From: Clostridiales bacterium UBA1779
GTDB lineage: Bacteria; Bacillota; Clostridia; Oscillospirales; CAG-272
Direction of reading: 5' to 3'
DNA length: 19,365 nt
Assembly (NCBI GenBank): GCA_002314565.1
Contig: DCGL01000061.1
Coordinates: 1 to 19,365, forward strand
Shown: positions 7,045 through 14,965 of the stretch, in pieces
Layout: every line of letters starts with the position of its first letter
Numbering within the stretch: position 1 is the first letter of the stretch
Translations under genes and position numbers: made by a program
The notes under the pieces: generated by a model
Databases searched by the model: none
Seen by the model: only the letters and a program-made list of their open reading frames with translations
What the model was told of the DNA's origin: nothing

Positions 7045-7976
7045 TGAAAGAATCATCAAGACAGTATTTCAAGAATGTCTCAGAAACGCTCAGAACCGTC
7101 ATCGGTATTGAATCACGCAAGCCGACCGCAGCGATTGTCGTTGCCGCAGGCTCTGCAATCCGCTTCGGTGGAGATATTCCGAAGCAGTTTATGCCTTTGT
7201 GCGGTATGCCCGTTGTCGTTCATGCGCTTAGAGCCTTCTGTCAGTCAATCTATATTGACACCGTAATCTGTGTCGTAAGACCGGGTGATGAAGCGATATA
7301 TGAAGAATATAAAGAGAAATTCTCGCTTGACAAGCTGTCACGGATTGTAAGCGGCGGTGACAGCCGCCAGATGTCCGTTTTGAAAGGTATAGAAGCGCTT
7401 TCAGAAAAACAATATAAGGATATTTCTTTCGTTGCCATAGCAGACGGAGCACGTCCGCTTATTTCCCCTCAAGCTATCGATGCCTGCTGTATGTCTGCAT
7501 ACAGATTTGGAGCCTCCACAGCGGCTTACAGGGCAACGGATACAATTAAACTCGCAGATAAGCACAGCTTTATTGAAAGCACTCCGGACAGAAACGTAAG
7601 CTGGCATGCGACAACACCTCAGGTCTTTAATCTCAATCTTTACCGTGCCGCGGCTTATTCATCTCTTGAAGAAGGCTTTATAAGCACCGATGACAACGCT
7701 CTTGTCGAGCATATCAACCGACAGGTCAAGCTTGTGGATATCGGTCCTTATAACATTAAGATTACAAGACCCGAGGATATCATCATAGCCGAAGCACTTC
7801 TGAAATCGGGGTTCACCGTCACTGCCGAAGAAAGCGATACAGAAAACATTCTTCCGGATTCAGAGAACCTCAATGCCTCGTACAAAAATCGAAATAAAAA
7901 TTTAAATTCAGCCGAAGTTGAAAATGCTGACTGCGACGAACGCAAATCAGCACAGTACACAGGTGCAAAGCAATGA
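7041..7976 (+). CDS. ispD: 2-C-methyl-D-erythritol 4-phosphate cytidylyltransferase, extended form
   Basis: Transfers CMP from CTP to methylerythritol 4-phosphate, third step of the MEP isoprenoid pathway. The nucleotidyltransferase core lies at about residues 28-258. It contains AAIVVAAGSAIRFGGDIPKQF (CTP-binding loop, Arg41 and Lys48), VSGGDSRQMSV (104-113), DGARPL (135-140), TTPQVFN (191-197), STDDNALVE (215-223) and NIKITRPED with Lys240. Two things are odd. The usual AAGxGxR loop has Ala39 in place of the second Gly, and the protein is 311 residues against roughly 225-240 for most IspD. The excess is a 27-residue N-terminal lead and a polar Glu/Asn-rich tail of about 53 residues. Start 7041 or 7044 both overlap the rpiB end and there is no strong Shine-Dalgarno, so coupling is likely; a start further in cannot be excluded. 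It overlaps ispF by 4 bases. Confidence 0.9.
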   Translation: MMKESSRQYFKNVSETLRTVIGIESRKPTAAIVVAAGSAIRFGGDIPKQFMPLCGMPVVVHALRAFCQSIYIDTVICVVRPGDEAIYEEYKEKFSLDKLSRIVSGGDSRQMSVLKGIEALSEKQYKDISFVAIADGARPLISPQAIDACCMSAYRFGASTAAYRATDTIKLADKHSFIESTPDRNVSWHATTPQVFNLNLYRAAAYSSLEEGFISTDDNALVEHINRQVKLVDIGPYNIKITRPEDIIIAEALLKSGFTVTAEESDTENILPDSENLNASYKNRNKNLNSAEVENADCDERKSAQYTGAKQ

Positions 7977-8458
7977 CAAATCTCAGAATAGGCGAAGGCT
8001 ATGACGTTCACCGTTTGGTTCCCGGCCGTGACCTTATAATCGGTGGGGTAAAGCTTCCACACGCTTTCGGTCTTGACGGTCACAGTGATGCCGATGTCCT
8101 GGTTCATGCCGTTATGGATGCTCTCTTGGGCGCTGCGGCACTCGGTGATATAGGAAAGCTCTTTCCGGATAACGATGATGCATATCTCGGTGCCAACAGC
8201 CTGAAGCTTCTTGAACGCGTCTGTGAGGTTCTTCGCGAACAAGGATACGCAATAGTCAATATTGACTCAACGGTTATCGCCCAGAAACCTAAAATGGCAC
8301 CTCACATCTTATCTATGCGCGAAAACGTCTCAAAGGCAGCAGGAATCAACGTTGACTGTGTAAGCATAAAAGCCACGACCGAAGAGCATCTTGGCTTTAC
8401 AGGCCGCGAGGAAGGTATTGCCGCACGCGCAATTGCTTTAATTGAAAAAATAAAATAA
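7973..8458 (+). CDS. ispF: 2-C-methyl-D-erythritol 2,4-cyclodiphosphate synthase
   Basis: Cyclises the CDP-methylerythritol 2-phosphate intermediate to methylerythritol 2,4-cyclodiphosphate with loss of CMP, fifth step of the MEP pathway; the enzyme is normally a homotrimer with a divalent metal. All hallmarks are present in 161 residues: GEGYDVHRL with metal ligands Asp11 and His13, GLDGHSDADVLVHAVMDALLG with His45, GDIGKLFPD, and the C-terminal signature ATTEEHLGFTGREEGIAA. The ATG at 7973 overlaps the ispD stop as ATGA, so the two are translationally coupled, as in genomes with an ispDF fusion. The intervening kinase step (IspE) is not encoded here. Length and motifs are fully typical. Confidence 0.95.
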   Translation: MTNLRIGEGYDVHRLVPGRDLIIGGVKLPHAFGLDGHSDADVLVHAVMDALLGAAALGDIGKLFPDNDDAYLGANSLKLLERVCEVLREQGYAIVNIDSTVIAQKPKMAPHILSMRENVSKAAGINVDCVSIKATTEEHLGFTGREEGIAARAIALIEKIK

Positions 8459-8473
8459 CAGGAGTATAAAACC

Positions 8474-9130
8474 ATGATCCGTATTTCCCCTTCCCTTCTT
8501 GCAGCTGACTGGGCAAATCTTCAGACAGACATTGCAAAGATCGAAACAAGTGCTGACTGGCTGCATCTCGACGTAATGGACGCAAACTTCGTTCCCAATA
8601 TGTCGATGGGCCCCCAGGTTGTTGAAGCCATCAGACATCATTCAAAGCTCTTCTTTGACGTTCATCTTATGATTCTTGACCCCGCGAAATACGCCGACAC
8701 CTTCATCGATGCAGGAGCCGACCTCATCTGCTTCCACATCGAAGCTCTTGAGAATCCCGAGGAGCTTATCGCTCATATCAAATCCCGCAACGTCAAGGTT
8801 GCCCTTGCAGTATCCCCAGACACCCCCGCCGAGAGAATCTACAAATATCTCAAGGACGTAGATATGATTCTCGTTATGACCGTATACCCCGGATTCGGAG
8901 GCCAGAAGATGATTCCCGCCATGGCTGACAAAATCAAGGCCATCCGCACAGAATGCAACCGTCTCGGACTTGATACCCTTATCGAAGTTGACGGAGGCAT
9001 CGGCGCCGGAAACGTAGCGCTTCTCTCTTCAGCCGGAGCCAACGTCATCGTTGCCGGTTCATCAGTTTTTAAAGCACAGAACCCAGCAGGTGCCGTCGCA
9101 GAGCTTCGCGCGGCTGCTGAGAATATCTGA
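8474..9130 (+). CDS. rpe: Ribulose-phosphate 3-epimerase
   Basis: Interconverts ribulose 5-phosphate and xylulose 5-phosphate in the pentose-phosphate pathway; a TIM-barrel metalloenzyme. At 218 residues it is of standard length. Visible motifs are ISPSLLAADWANL at the N-terminus, HLDVMDANFVPN with His31 and catalytic Asp33, DVHLM with His64, the phosphate loop TVYPGFGGQ (136-144), EVDGGI with catalytic Asp173, and VAGSSVFK near 193-200 binding the phosphate. AGGAG at 8460-8464 precedes the ATG by 9 bases. It follows ispF by 15 bases and ends the rpiB-ispD-ispF-rpe operon, whose two sugar-phosphate enzymes balance the pentose pool. A terminator follows 20 bases on. Confidence 0.95.
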   Translation: MIRISPSLLAADWANLQTDIAKIETSADWLHLDVMDANFVPNMSMGPQVVEAIRHHSKLFFDVHLMILDPAKYADTFIDAGADLICFHIEALENPEELIAHIKSRNVKVALAVSPDTPAERIYKYLKDVDMILVMTVYPGFGGQKMIPAMADKIKAIRTECNRLGLDTLIEVDGGIGAGNVALLSSAGANVIVAGSSVFKAQNPAGAVAELRAAAENI

Positions 9131-9150
9131 ATATCCCCTTTCTACAGAAA

Positions 9151-9181
9151 CCCGCCGTCAGGCTTGACGGCGGGACTTTTT
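9151..9181. terminator. Shared convergent terminator between rpe and the polysaccharide locus
   Basis: CCCGCCGTCA (9151-9160) pairs exactly with TGACGGCGGG (9165-9174) around a 4-base loop and is followed on the plus strand by ACTTTTTT, a strong intrinsic terminator for the rpe operon. The T-run merges with the TAA stop (9181-9183) of the convergent minus-strand gene. Read leftwards, the same stem is followed by TTTCTGT, so it probably ends both operons, less strongly on that side. Confidence 0.9.
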
Positions 9182-10518
9182 TATGCGTTCTTCTTTTTGA
9201 ATTTAACGACTTCAAGTTTCATAAACAGGGCAAGAACTATTACTATTGCAATAACCATAAAAGGACCTGTGCACTTAATGGCATTAACAATAAATCCGAC
9301 GGAAAATACCAATCCGCGGGACACGCTGAATTCGCTCTGTACTATGCTGTTGTTCGTAACATACTGCTCATTGTAGGCTGACAGCATGGAATTCAGTCCT
9401 TCGTAAAGCTTGGATAATCTTTCCTTGATATCTTCGATATCTTCGTCGATATCCTTGGCCGTTATGTTTTCTTCAGATTTATTCTTCAGATTTTCAATTT
9501 TCTGCAGATAATTGTTCTTTCTCGTATTGTATTCGGCAATCTCGAAATTGAGTTCAATCTTCTTTGAAACCAGAGCTTCATATGTTTCACCTGAATTGCT
9601 TTCAATCTTTGTCAGACTGTTTCCGGAACTGATATACAAGGTATCGTCTCTTTCATAGGAGGCGAGGACTGAAGAAATATAAGCAAGCTCCTTAGTATAT
9701 TTTTCGATGCTCAGATCAATGGACTTGATATAATACTCATAATTCGAAATAAGTTCACTCTTACTTACACAGATTGAATTAACGTTAACGTTAATCCCCA
9801 GCTGATTTACAAAAATTGACTTAAGTGAATTTGACTGCTCGACAATCTCGCCGAACGAAACGTTATTGACACTGAATTCAGGAACCAGCTCATTCATATA
9901 AGTCGCAACAGCTTCAATCTGATTTACGGAATCAGTTAAGATGTCAACCTTCTGCGTATAATCATACGTACTGAAATCAAAATAATCGTCAAGGATCTCT
10001 CCGTTGAATTTATGAGAATAGTCGCGGCAGAAATCATCTCGGATTTTCGCTATAAGTTCAGACAGAATACTCTTAAGTTCATCTGCTCCGAGAGATCTGT
10101 CAAAGGAATTATTGATTGAAAATCCGTATTTTGTTGCAATGAAGCCGTAGTTTATTATTGTAACGTAAGCGTCATTATCCAGCAAAGTACTGAATTCAGT
10201 AGATTTGGGAAAGTTTTCTGAAAGATAACTTTCTGAAACAGTGATGCAAGGAATAATATCGGAAATATCACAGTCCGTGGAAACTGCAGCCTTTTCAAGA
10301 GCATATCCGAGACGCTCGGCGCTGACAATCCTGTCAAAGCGGTAAGAGGTTCCGTTAGGGTCTTTCCCGTCAGAAGCTCCGTCAAATATCAGTTCAACTG
10401 AGGTTGAAACCGTAGTGAGACTTTGATTCCCTGTAAAGAAAGTGATAAATGAAGCTGCAGCACCTGCAATCAGAGCAATGCAAAGAATGATGCAGGAAAA
10501 ACAAATTGTCTTTTTCAT
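9181..10518 (-). CDS. Wzz-like membrane-anchored coiled-coil protein (chain-length/export regulator), copy 2
   Basis: Polysaccharide co-polymerase-like architecture. The 445 residues have a transmembrane helix right at the N-terminus (about residues 5-27) and a second near 415-434. Between them lies a large extracytoplasmic region rich in predicted coiled coil, for example KNNYLQKIENLKNKSEENITAKD and the following Glu/Lys heptads (about 330-390). No kinase Walker motifs are present. It starts at ATG 10518 with GGAGG embedded in the end of the preceding gene and a somewhat long spacer, one base after that gene's stop. Such proteins set glycan chain length or connect polymerase and export machinery. 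Overall organisation repeats that of its neighbour, though the sequences look distant, suggesting an ancient paralogous pair. Assignment rests on topology, coiled coil and locus, not on a strong motif. Confidence 0.6.
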   Translation of the reverse strand: MKKTICFSCIILCIALIAGAAASFITFFTGNQSLTTVSTSVELIFDGASDGKDPNGTSYRFDRIVSAERLGYALEKAAVSTDCDISDIIPCITVSESYLSENFPKSTEFSTLLDNDAYVTIINYGFIATKYGFSINNSFDRSLGADELKSILSELIAKIRDDFCRDYSHKFNGEILDDYFDFSTYDYTQKVDILTDSVNQIEAVATYMNELVPEFSVNNVSFGEIVEQSNSLKSIFVNQLGINVNVNSICVSKSELISNYEYYIKSIDLSIEKYTKELAYISSVLASYERDDTLYISSGNSLTKIESNSGETYEALVSKKIELNFEIAEYNTRKNNYLQKIENLKNKSEENITAKDIDEDIEDIKERLSKLYEGLNSMLSAYNEQYVTNNSIVQSEFSVSRGLVFSVGFIVNAIKCTGPFMVIAIVIVLALFMKLEVVKFKKKNA

Positions 10519-10519
10519 A

Positions 10520-11989
10520 TTAAATCTGTTCCTCCTTCTTCTTTTCTGTGTCAGAGGGTGTGTAATTTGATTTGATTTCGCAGATCAGAGCATCGCAGAA
10601 CCAGATACAGACTGCAAGGAAGGCACCGGCGGCAGCACCGATGAAATCGTTTTTAGCCGTTGAACCAAGGCCGTCCGCCTTTCCGCTGATAACAACGTTG
10701 TTCATAAAGTTGTCTTTATAATAGCTTGTTTCAAAGAGTTCCGAAGAACAGCTGCAGACAAGCTTGTATACGTCATTGCATTTGTCCCCTATTTTACGGA
10801 TCTTTTCGGCAATAAGAACATTTGCTCCTTCCTTCGAATTTGTAAAGGAGTCAATGATGTCATTGTAATAGGCGATGTTTTTCTCGGTCGTGGTGATCTT
10901 ATCACTGTATTCAACGAGCTGCATAATCAGCTTATTGTAATGAACCGTTGTAAATGTGGATGACTCGTTACCGTTATTTTCATCGCTCTTGAGAACGACT
11001 CTTGAATTTTTGTACTCCTCAATCTGACTCAGGACAGAGTTGTATTTGCTCTTGTACTCTTCAAGATTGTGAGAAAACACTTCTATCTGGTACTTGGATT
11101 TTGAAACCAGAGTCTTTGGATCGCGACAAACGGAATTTGAGAAAACATCGGCCTTAACGGGATTTACGTCTACGCTGAGAATGGAATCAATCAGCAGATT
11201 AACGTTTTTAAAGCTCATTCCATATTCTGAAGATGAAAATCCGGGGAAATTCTTCGACAGATTCTCTGTATATTCCTTGAGATATTCAAGAAATTCCTCG
11301 CTTGAATCAAGCAGTTCAATGTAATCAAGATTGGAATTGTCAATGGTGCAGATTGTGTTTACGGGAAGGACTCCGCTTGAATATTTCTCGATGAAATAAT
11401 CGTTGTAAGAATCCAGAATGTACTGAAGCAGATTGTAAAGCTCTTTATCCGACAGATATTTTACAGGCTTCTGGCCGAATCCGTTGCAGAGGGTCACCAC
11501 ATAGCGATTACTGTGTGAAATTTCCAGCTGCTGAATGATGGTACTGTATGCCGATGTATTATCCGCAAGTGAATTCAGTATCTCAAGCTGCTTCGCTGCC
11601 TCATCGCTCAGCTGAGCTTCAATTCTCAGATTTGAAGCAATTGAAGCAAAAGATATTCCTTTGATGCCGGAATTCTCAATTGCACGGTTCAGCACGTACG
11701 ATGAAGCAAGTTCCGTGATATCAAGAGCATTTCCGTCAGGGGCAAGAGACTCTTCTGCTCCCTTGTAACTGAAGGTAATCTGACCGTAAACGCTCGCCTT
11801 TGTAGAATTGAACTGATACATCAGAAGCGGAACCGAGAAACCGACCAGGATAAATATAGCAAGTAAAAATGCGTATATGCGCAGCTTCTGTCCCATAAAG
11901 CGGAAGACGTTTATCAGGTCGATAGTTACCTCGCCATCCTTATGGGAAGGAGCATTATTGCATGAGTTTTCGGGAATTTCTGAATTCAA
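10520..11989 (-). CDS. Wzz/CpsC-like polysaccharide chain-length determinant, copy 1
   Basis: Probable polysaccharide co-polymerase regulating the length of the glycan made by this locus. It has 489 residues. A short cytoplasmic lead ends in VTIDLINVFRFMGQKLRIYAF, the pattern of the Wzz N-terminal domain, and runs into a transmembrane helix at about 36-58. A long, coiled-coil-rich extracytoplasmic domain follows. The second helix, at about 449-470 (FIGAAAGAFLAVCIWF), begins with the Gly/Ala-rich stretch seen in Wzz, and a charged tail EKKKEEQI ends the protein. The start is TTG: GGAGG at 11998-12002 sits 8 bases upstream and the first in-frame ATG would cut into the Wzz domain. It is about twice the length of typical Gram-positive CpsC and lacks an adjacent tyrosine kinase gene. 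An 81-base very AT-rich gap separates it from the SDR gene upstream, the largest gap in the minus-strand locus. Confidence 0.7.
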   Translation of the reverse strand: MNSEIPENSCNNAPSHKDGEVTIDLINVFRFMGQKLRIYAFLLAIFILVGFSVPLLMYQFNSTKASVYGQITFSYKGAEESLAPDGNALDITELASSYVLNRAIENSGIKGISFASIASNLRIEAQLSDEAAKQLEILNSLADNTSAYSTIIQQLEISHSNRYVVTLCNGFGQKPVKYLSDKELYNLLQYILDSYNDYFIEKYSSGVLPVNTICTIDNSNLDYIELLDSSEEFLEYLKEYTENLSKNFPGFSSSEYGMSFKNVNLLIDSILSVDVNPVKADVFSNSVCRDPKTLVSKSKYQIEVFSHNLEEYKSKYNSVLSQIEEYKNSRVVLKSDENNGNESSTFTTVHYNKLIMQLVEYSDKITTTEKNIAYYNDIIDSFTNSKEGANVLIAEKIRKIGDKCNDVYKLVCSCSSELFETSYYKDNFMNNVVISGKADGLGSTAKNDFIGAAAGAFLAVCIWFCDALICEIKSNYTPSDTEKKKEEQI

Positions 11990-12002
11990 AGCAGAGACCT
12001 CC
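11987..12002 (-). promoter_or_regulatory. Ribosome-binding site supporting a TTG start
   Basis: On the minus strand GGAGG (12002-11998) lies 8 bases before TTG (11989-11987). This is an optimal site and the only one near the N-terminus, so it fixes the rare TTG start of the Wzz-like gene. The gap beyond (12003-12070) is very AT-rich and could hold a promoter, for example TTGATT about 16 bases before TATCCT on the minus strand, but I would not rely on it. Confidence 0.65.
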
Positions 12003-12070
12003 GTGTTTTTTAATTTGTTTAATGATATATTAAAAATATAGTGAATAGGATAAAAATATTAATTCCTTAA

Positions 12071-12853
12071 TCAAATATATTCACCGGCTGTAATTCTGAA
12101 TGTACTTCCTGTCATCATTGAAGACGCATCGCTCATCAGATAAATAAGAGCTTCTGTATAATCTGTTCTTTCACACATTCTGCCCATAGGAAGAATTCCT
12201 GCTGCTCGGTTTCTAAGAGCAGCTTCATTTTCGCCTTGACTTGTGCGCAACGCAACTTCCCCTTCTGTAGGCGTCCATCCAAGAGTCAGATAATTGCATC
12301 TGATATGCTCTGAAGCATAATTATGAGCTATATGTTCGTTAAGCGTTAATAATACTCCTTTTGAGCAGGCATAAGCCGCTCTGTCTTTCTGACCTCCCCA
12401 TGCATGAGCCGAGCCTGTTAAAACAATGCTGCCTCCGCCGGATAATCTCATATACTTAATCGCTTGCTGACAGCAGAAGAATGCCCCTTTAAAGTTAACA
12501 TCCATTACACTGTCAAAAGTATCTTCATCGCAAGTGTCAAGCGGAGAAACCGGAGTAATACCGGCATAGTTGAAGAATCCATCAATTCTGCCGAATTGTT
12601 CAAATGCTTTATCAAAAAGATTACGACATTCACAAACATTTGAAACGTCAGTTTTTACATACAATCCTTTGTTTCCATAAGTTTTAAATAGTCTTAAACT
12701 CTTTTGTGCGGATTCTTCATCTCTGCCGCCAATTACAACAACAGCGCCTTCTCTGGAAAACTCTTCAGCTGCAGCTCGTCCAACTCCTTTAGTTCCACCG
12801 GATACTACAATGACTTTTCCGAACAATCTTCCGTAATCTATGTTAAAAGACAT
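12071..12853 (-). CDS. Short-chain dehydrogenase/reductase
   Basis: Classical SDR oxidoreductase, NAD(P)H-dependent, substrate unknown but probably a sugar or sugar-derived precursor given the locus. Counting from the ATG at 12853 it has 260 residues. The cofactor loop is SGGTKGVG at 18-25, GGRDEE follows the second strand, and NYAG at 96-99 stands in for the usual NNAG. The catalytic Ser is at 148 (TGSAHAW), with Tyr161 and Lys165 in YACSK. LGWTPT replaces the usual PG motif, and MTGSTFRITAG at the end matches the family C-terminus. An in-frame GTG lies 9 bases further upstream but is part of the AGGTG ribosome-binding site, so the ATG is preferred. It starts 15 bases after the MBL/ATP-grasp gene, and the two share the same AGGTGCA leader, suggesting they act together. 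Confidence 0.85.
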   Translation of the reverse strand: MSFNIDYGRLFGKVIVVSGGTKGVGRAAAEEFSREGAVVVIGGRDEESAQKSLRLFKTYGNKGLYVKTDVSNVCECRNLFDKAFEQFGRIDGFFNYAGITPVSPLDTCDEDTFDSVMDVNFKGAFFCCQQAIKYMRLSGGGSIVLTGSAHAWGGQKDRAAYACSKGVLLTLNEHIAHNYASEHIRCNYLTLGWTPTEGEVALRTSQGENEAALRNRAAGILPMGRMCERTDYTEALIYLMSDASSMMTGSTFRITAGEYI

Positions 12854-12868
12854 AAAATGCACCTATTA

Positions 12869-14941
12869 TTAAATGTTAAGAGCTTTATATGCATCGAATC
12901 CGGAAAGAAGCATATTATCACCTGATTCATCAAAAACCTTAACTTTATTCTGATATTCAGTAATAGCATCTGCAAGAGCTTTTTTTGAATCGCATACAAA
13001 GTACATTCTTGTTAAAACCTGCTTCTCGGTACCAATCCATTCTTCAGGAATTTCCATTCCTTCATAAATTCTCTGAATGTTTTCAATAACGCGCTTATCG
13101 TCCGCTATTTTTTCAAAACCGTGAATTTCAGCTACTTTTCCCTTCTTTAATAAGAACCAAAGAGTGGCTGCAAATTTACCTCTGAGATAAGTGTCATCAG
13201 CTTTTTCAAGGTCAAGATTCCCTTCGTTCCCGGTAAGTGCAAAACGAATAAGCATCTCTCTCTGATCAAAGCCCTGAATAGCTTTAATAATGAAATGAGG
13301 TGCTTCTCCTTGAAGTCTGAAGCCGGTATCATAAACATAAAATTCACCATTCTCATAAAAAGCGGAAAGCATAAGCACACCATTCCTTATTCCGATTTCA
13401 CGGAACATACGAATGGCATTGTTGTGCATACGGTTAAAGTATTCATCAAGATGCTTTGACGGATATGTTCCGCCAAGGCAGACTCTGGATAGTCCGGGCT
13501 GCTCATCTGTTGTATATCTGTCATAGATGCAGGATGCACTGCATACTCCGTCCTTGAAGGTATAATACATACCCATATCTTCGCATTGCATATATCTTTC
13601 AACTATGAAACGCTTCTTATGAGATGCATTAAGAGCAATTTCAACGGCTTCATTGAGGCCGGACTCGTCATAAACAACAGTCATACCGACTCCTCCGCCG
13701 TTATCAACTGGCTTAACCATAACAGGATATTTAATCTTTGCAACATCCTCAGGCCGCATTTCAGCATCAAGGTAATACTCCGGAATACCGTGAATACCGT
13801 ATCTTTCGCAAGTGGATTTAAAGACGTCCTTAAAAGAAAAGACATCTACAATCTGCTGTGTTGCATAACAAGGAAATCCAAGTGCGTCGCAAACCTTGCA
13901 GTATGAAGGGACAAGTATATCTGCAACCCCCACGAGAACTCCGTCAACGTTTTCATCTTTTGCAAGTGCAATTAATCCCGGAACATCCATTCCGTCTATA
14001 TCTGAAGCTTTCCAAGCGTATTTTTTTGCATCATCCGTATGTCTGCCGCTGGCGACAATGGTCTTAATTCCCATATCGTTTGCAAGTCTGACAAGAGCAG
14101 ATGTCTCCGGATTACCTCCGAGAATCAAGAGTTTCTTTCCTTCGAATTCACGATTCATATGTTTTTCCTCCGATTGTGCAGAAGCTTCGGAAATGACAAA
14201 GCTTTCGCCATAAGTCATAATATTGTATTTAAGTTTTTTGGAAATCATTAGATTTCTGAATAAGCCGATATCTCCACCCTGACCCGAAAACATTCCGTAA
14301 TGGCATGGAATGGTAATTGAAGGTCTGACGGACGCTGAAAGCTTAACGCAATCGTTTTCACTGAGATTACCATACATTCCGTTAATAGGAGCAATAAGAA
14401 CATCAATTGGACCGTAAGAAGTATATTCATTAATTCGGTCAAGTCTTAAGCAAGTGTCACCAGTTTCGAGGATTCTCTTGCCATCAACTGTTATAATTAC
14501 GCCAACAGCAAGCGGTGCACCGTCGCCGTGATCGCAATTAATAAAATCCAAATGAAAATCACTAACATCAAAGCTTTGCCCGGGAGAAACAAAATCAACT
14601 CTTGAATTATCAATCTTTAAGCGTTTAACATCATTTTCACAATCATGGGCAGCGAAAAGATGAGTTGAGCTGTCAGACATCATAAGCGGTACTGAATCAA
14701 TATCAAAATGATCTCTGTGAAAATGAGTTGTAATCAGCACATCAGGATGAAAATCTGCAGGATTAATAATAAAAGGTAACATACGTTTATAGCCGTCGTT
14801 GCCCTCTATTGGAAGAACGCAGTCTGACAAATAAGGGTCAATGCATAAAGTCTGACCGGCGTTACTTTTAATAATAAAGCCGGCTTGACCAATTGAGGTT
14901 ATTGTTGTCCCTTTAATTTCTTTATAATTGATATCAAACAT
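12869..14941 (-). CDS. Fusion of UlaG-like metallo-beta-lactamase-fold hydrolase and ATP-grasp ligase
   Basis: Two enzymes in one 690-residue frame. Residues 1-255 form a metallo-beta-lactamase fold of the UlaG type: IDPYLSD at 34-40, the metal motif THFHRDHFD with His73, His75, Asp77 and His78, then CDHGD (His138), ETGDT (Asp162) and PCHYG (His214), an apparently complete metal set. Residues 268-690 are an ATP-grasp protein: a pre-ATP-grasp Rossmann start (KKLLILGGNPET), the Gly-rich loop YPVMVKPVDNGGGVGM at 405-420, IVERYM at 446-451, and ENGEFYVYDTGFRLQGE at 530-546 where the metal-binding strand is expected. There D-T-G-F-R replaces the usual E-x-N-x-R, so catalysis may be altered. ATP-grasp enzymes typically join a carboxylate to an amine, so an amide-linked modification of a sugar precursor is plausible. 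The GTG at 14950 is part of the ribosome-binding site; ATG 14941 is taken as the start. See the embedded site at 14158. Confidence 0.8.
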   Translation of the reverse strand: MFDINYKEIKGTTITSIGQAGFIIKSNAGQTLCIDPYLSDCVLPIEGNDGYKRMLPFIINPADFHPDVLITTHFHRDHFDIDSVPLMMSDSSTHLFAAHDCENDVKRLKIDNSRVDFVSPGQSFDVSDFHLDFINCDHGDGAPLAVGVIITVDGKRILETGDTCLRLDRINEYTSYGPIDVLIAPINGMYGNLSENDCVKLSASVRPSITIPCHYGMFSGQGGDIGLFRNLMISKKLKYNIMTYGESFVISEASAQSEEKHMNREFEGKKLLILGGNPETSALVRLANDMGIKTIVASGRHTDDAKKYAWKASDIDGMDVPGLIALAKDENVDGVLVGVADILVPSYCKVCDALGFPCYATQQIVDVFSFKDVFKSTCERYGIHGIPEYYLDAEMRPEDVAKIKYPVMVKPVDNGGGVGMTVVYDESGLNEAVEIALNASHKKRFIVERYMQCEDMGMYYTFKDGVCSASCIYDRYTTDEQPGLSRVCLGGTYPSKHLDEYFNRMHNNAIRMFREIGIRNGVLMLSAFYENGEFYVYDTGFRLQGEAPHFIIKAIQGFDQREMLIRFALTGNEGNLDLEKADDTYLRGKFAATLWFLLKKGKVAEIHGFEKIADDKRVIENIQRIYEGMEIPEEWIGTEKQVLTRMYFVCDSKKALADAITEYQNKVKVFDESGDNMLLSGFDAYKALNI
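14156..14171 (-). promoter_or_regulatory. Internal ribosome-binding site and ATG at the MBL/ATP-grasp boundary
   Basis: On the minus strand GGAGG (14171-14167) lies 8 bases before an in-frame ATG (14158-14156) that is residue 262 of the fusion. It sits in the linker between the two domains (AQSEEKH then MNREFEGKK). A frame starting here would encode a complete 429-residue ATP-grasp protein. It is either a working internal start or a relic of two formerly separate genes. Confidence 0.6.
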
Positions 14942-14965
14942 ATCTTGCACCTGTTAAATTAAAGA

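Noticed and set aside
12854..12862. GTG start for the SDR (and likewise GTG at 14950 and TTG at 16174 for their genes)
   Set aside because: Each of these codons overlaps the ribosome-binding site; a well-spaced ATG lies just downstream in every case.
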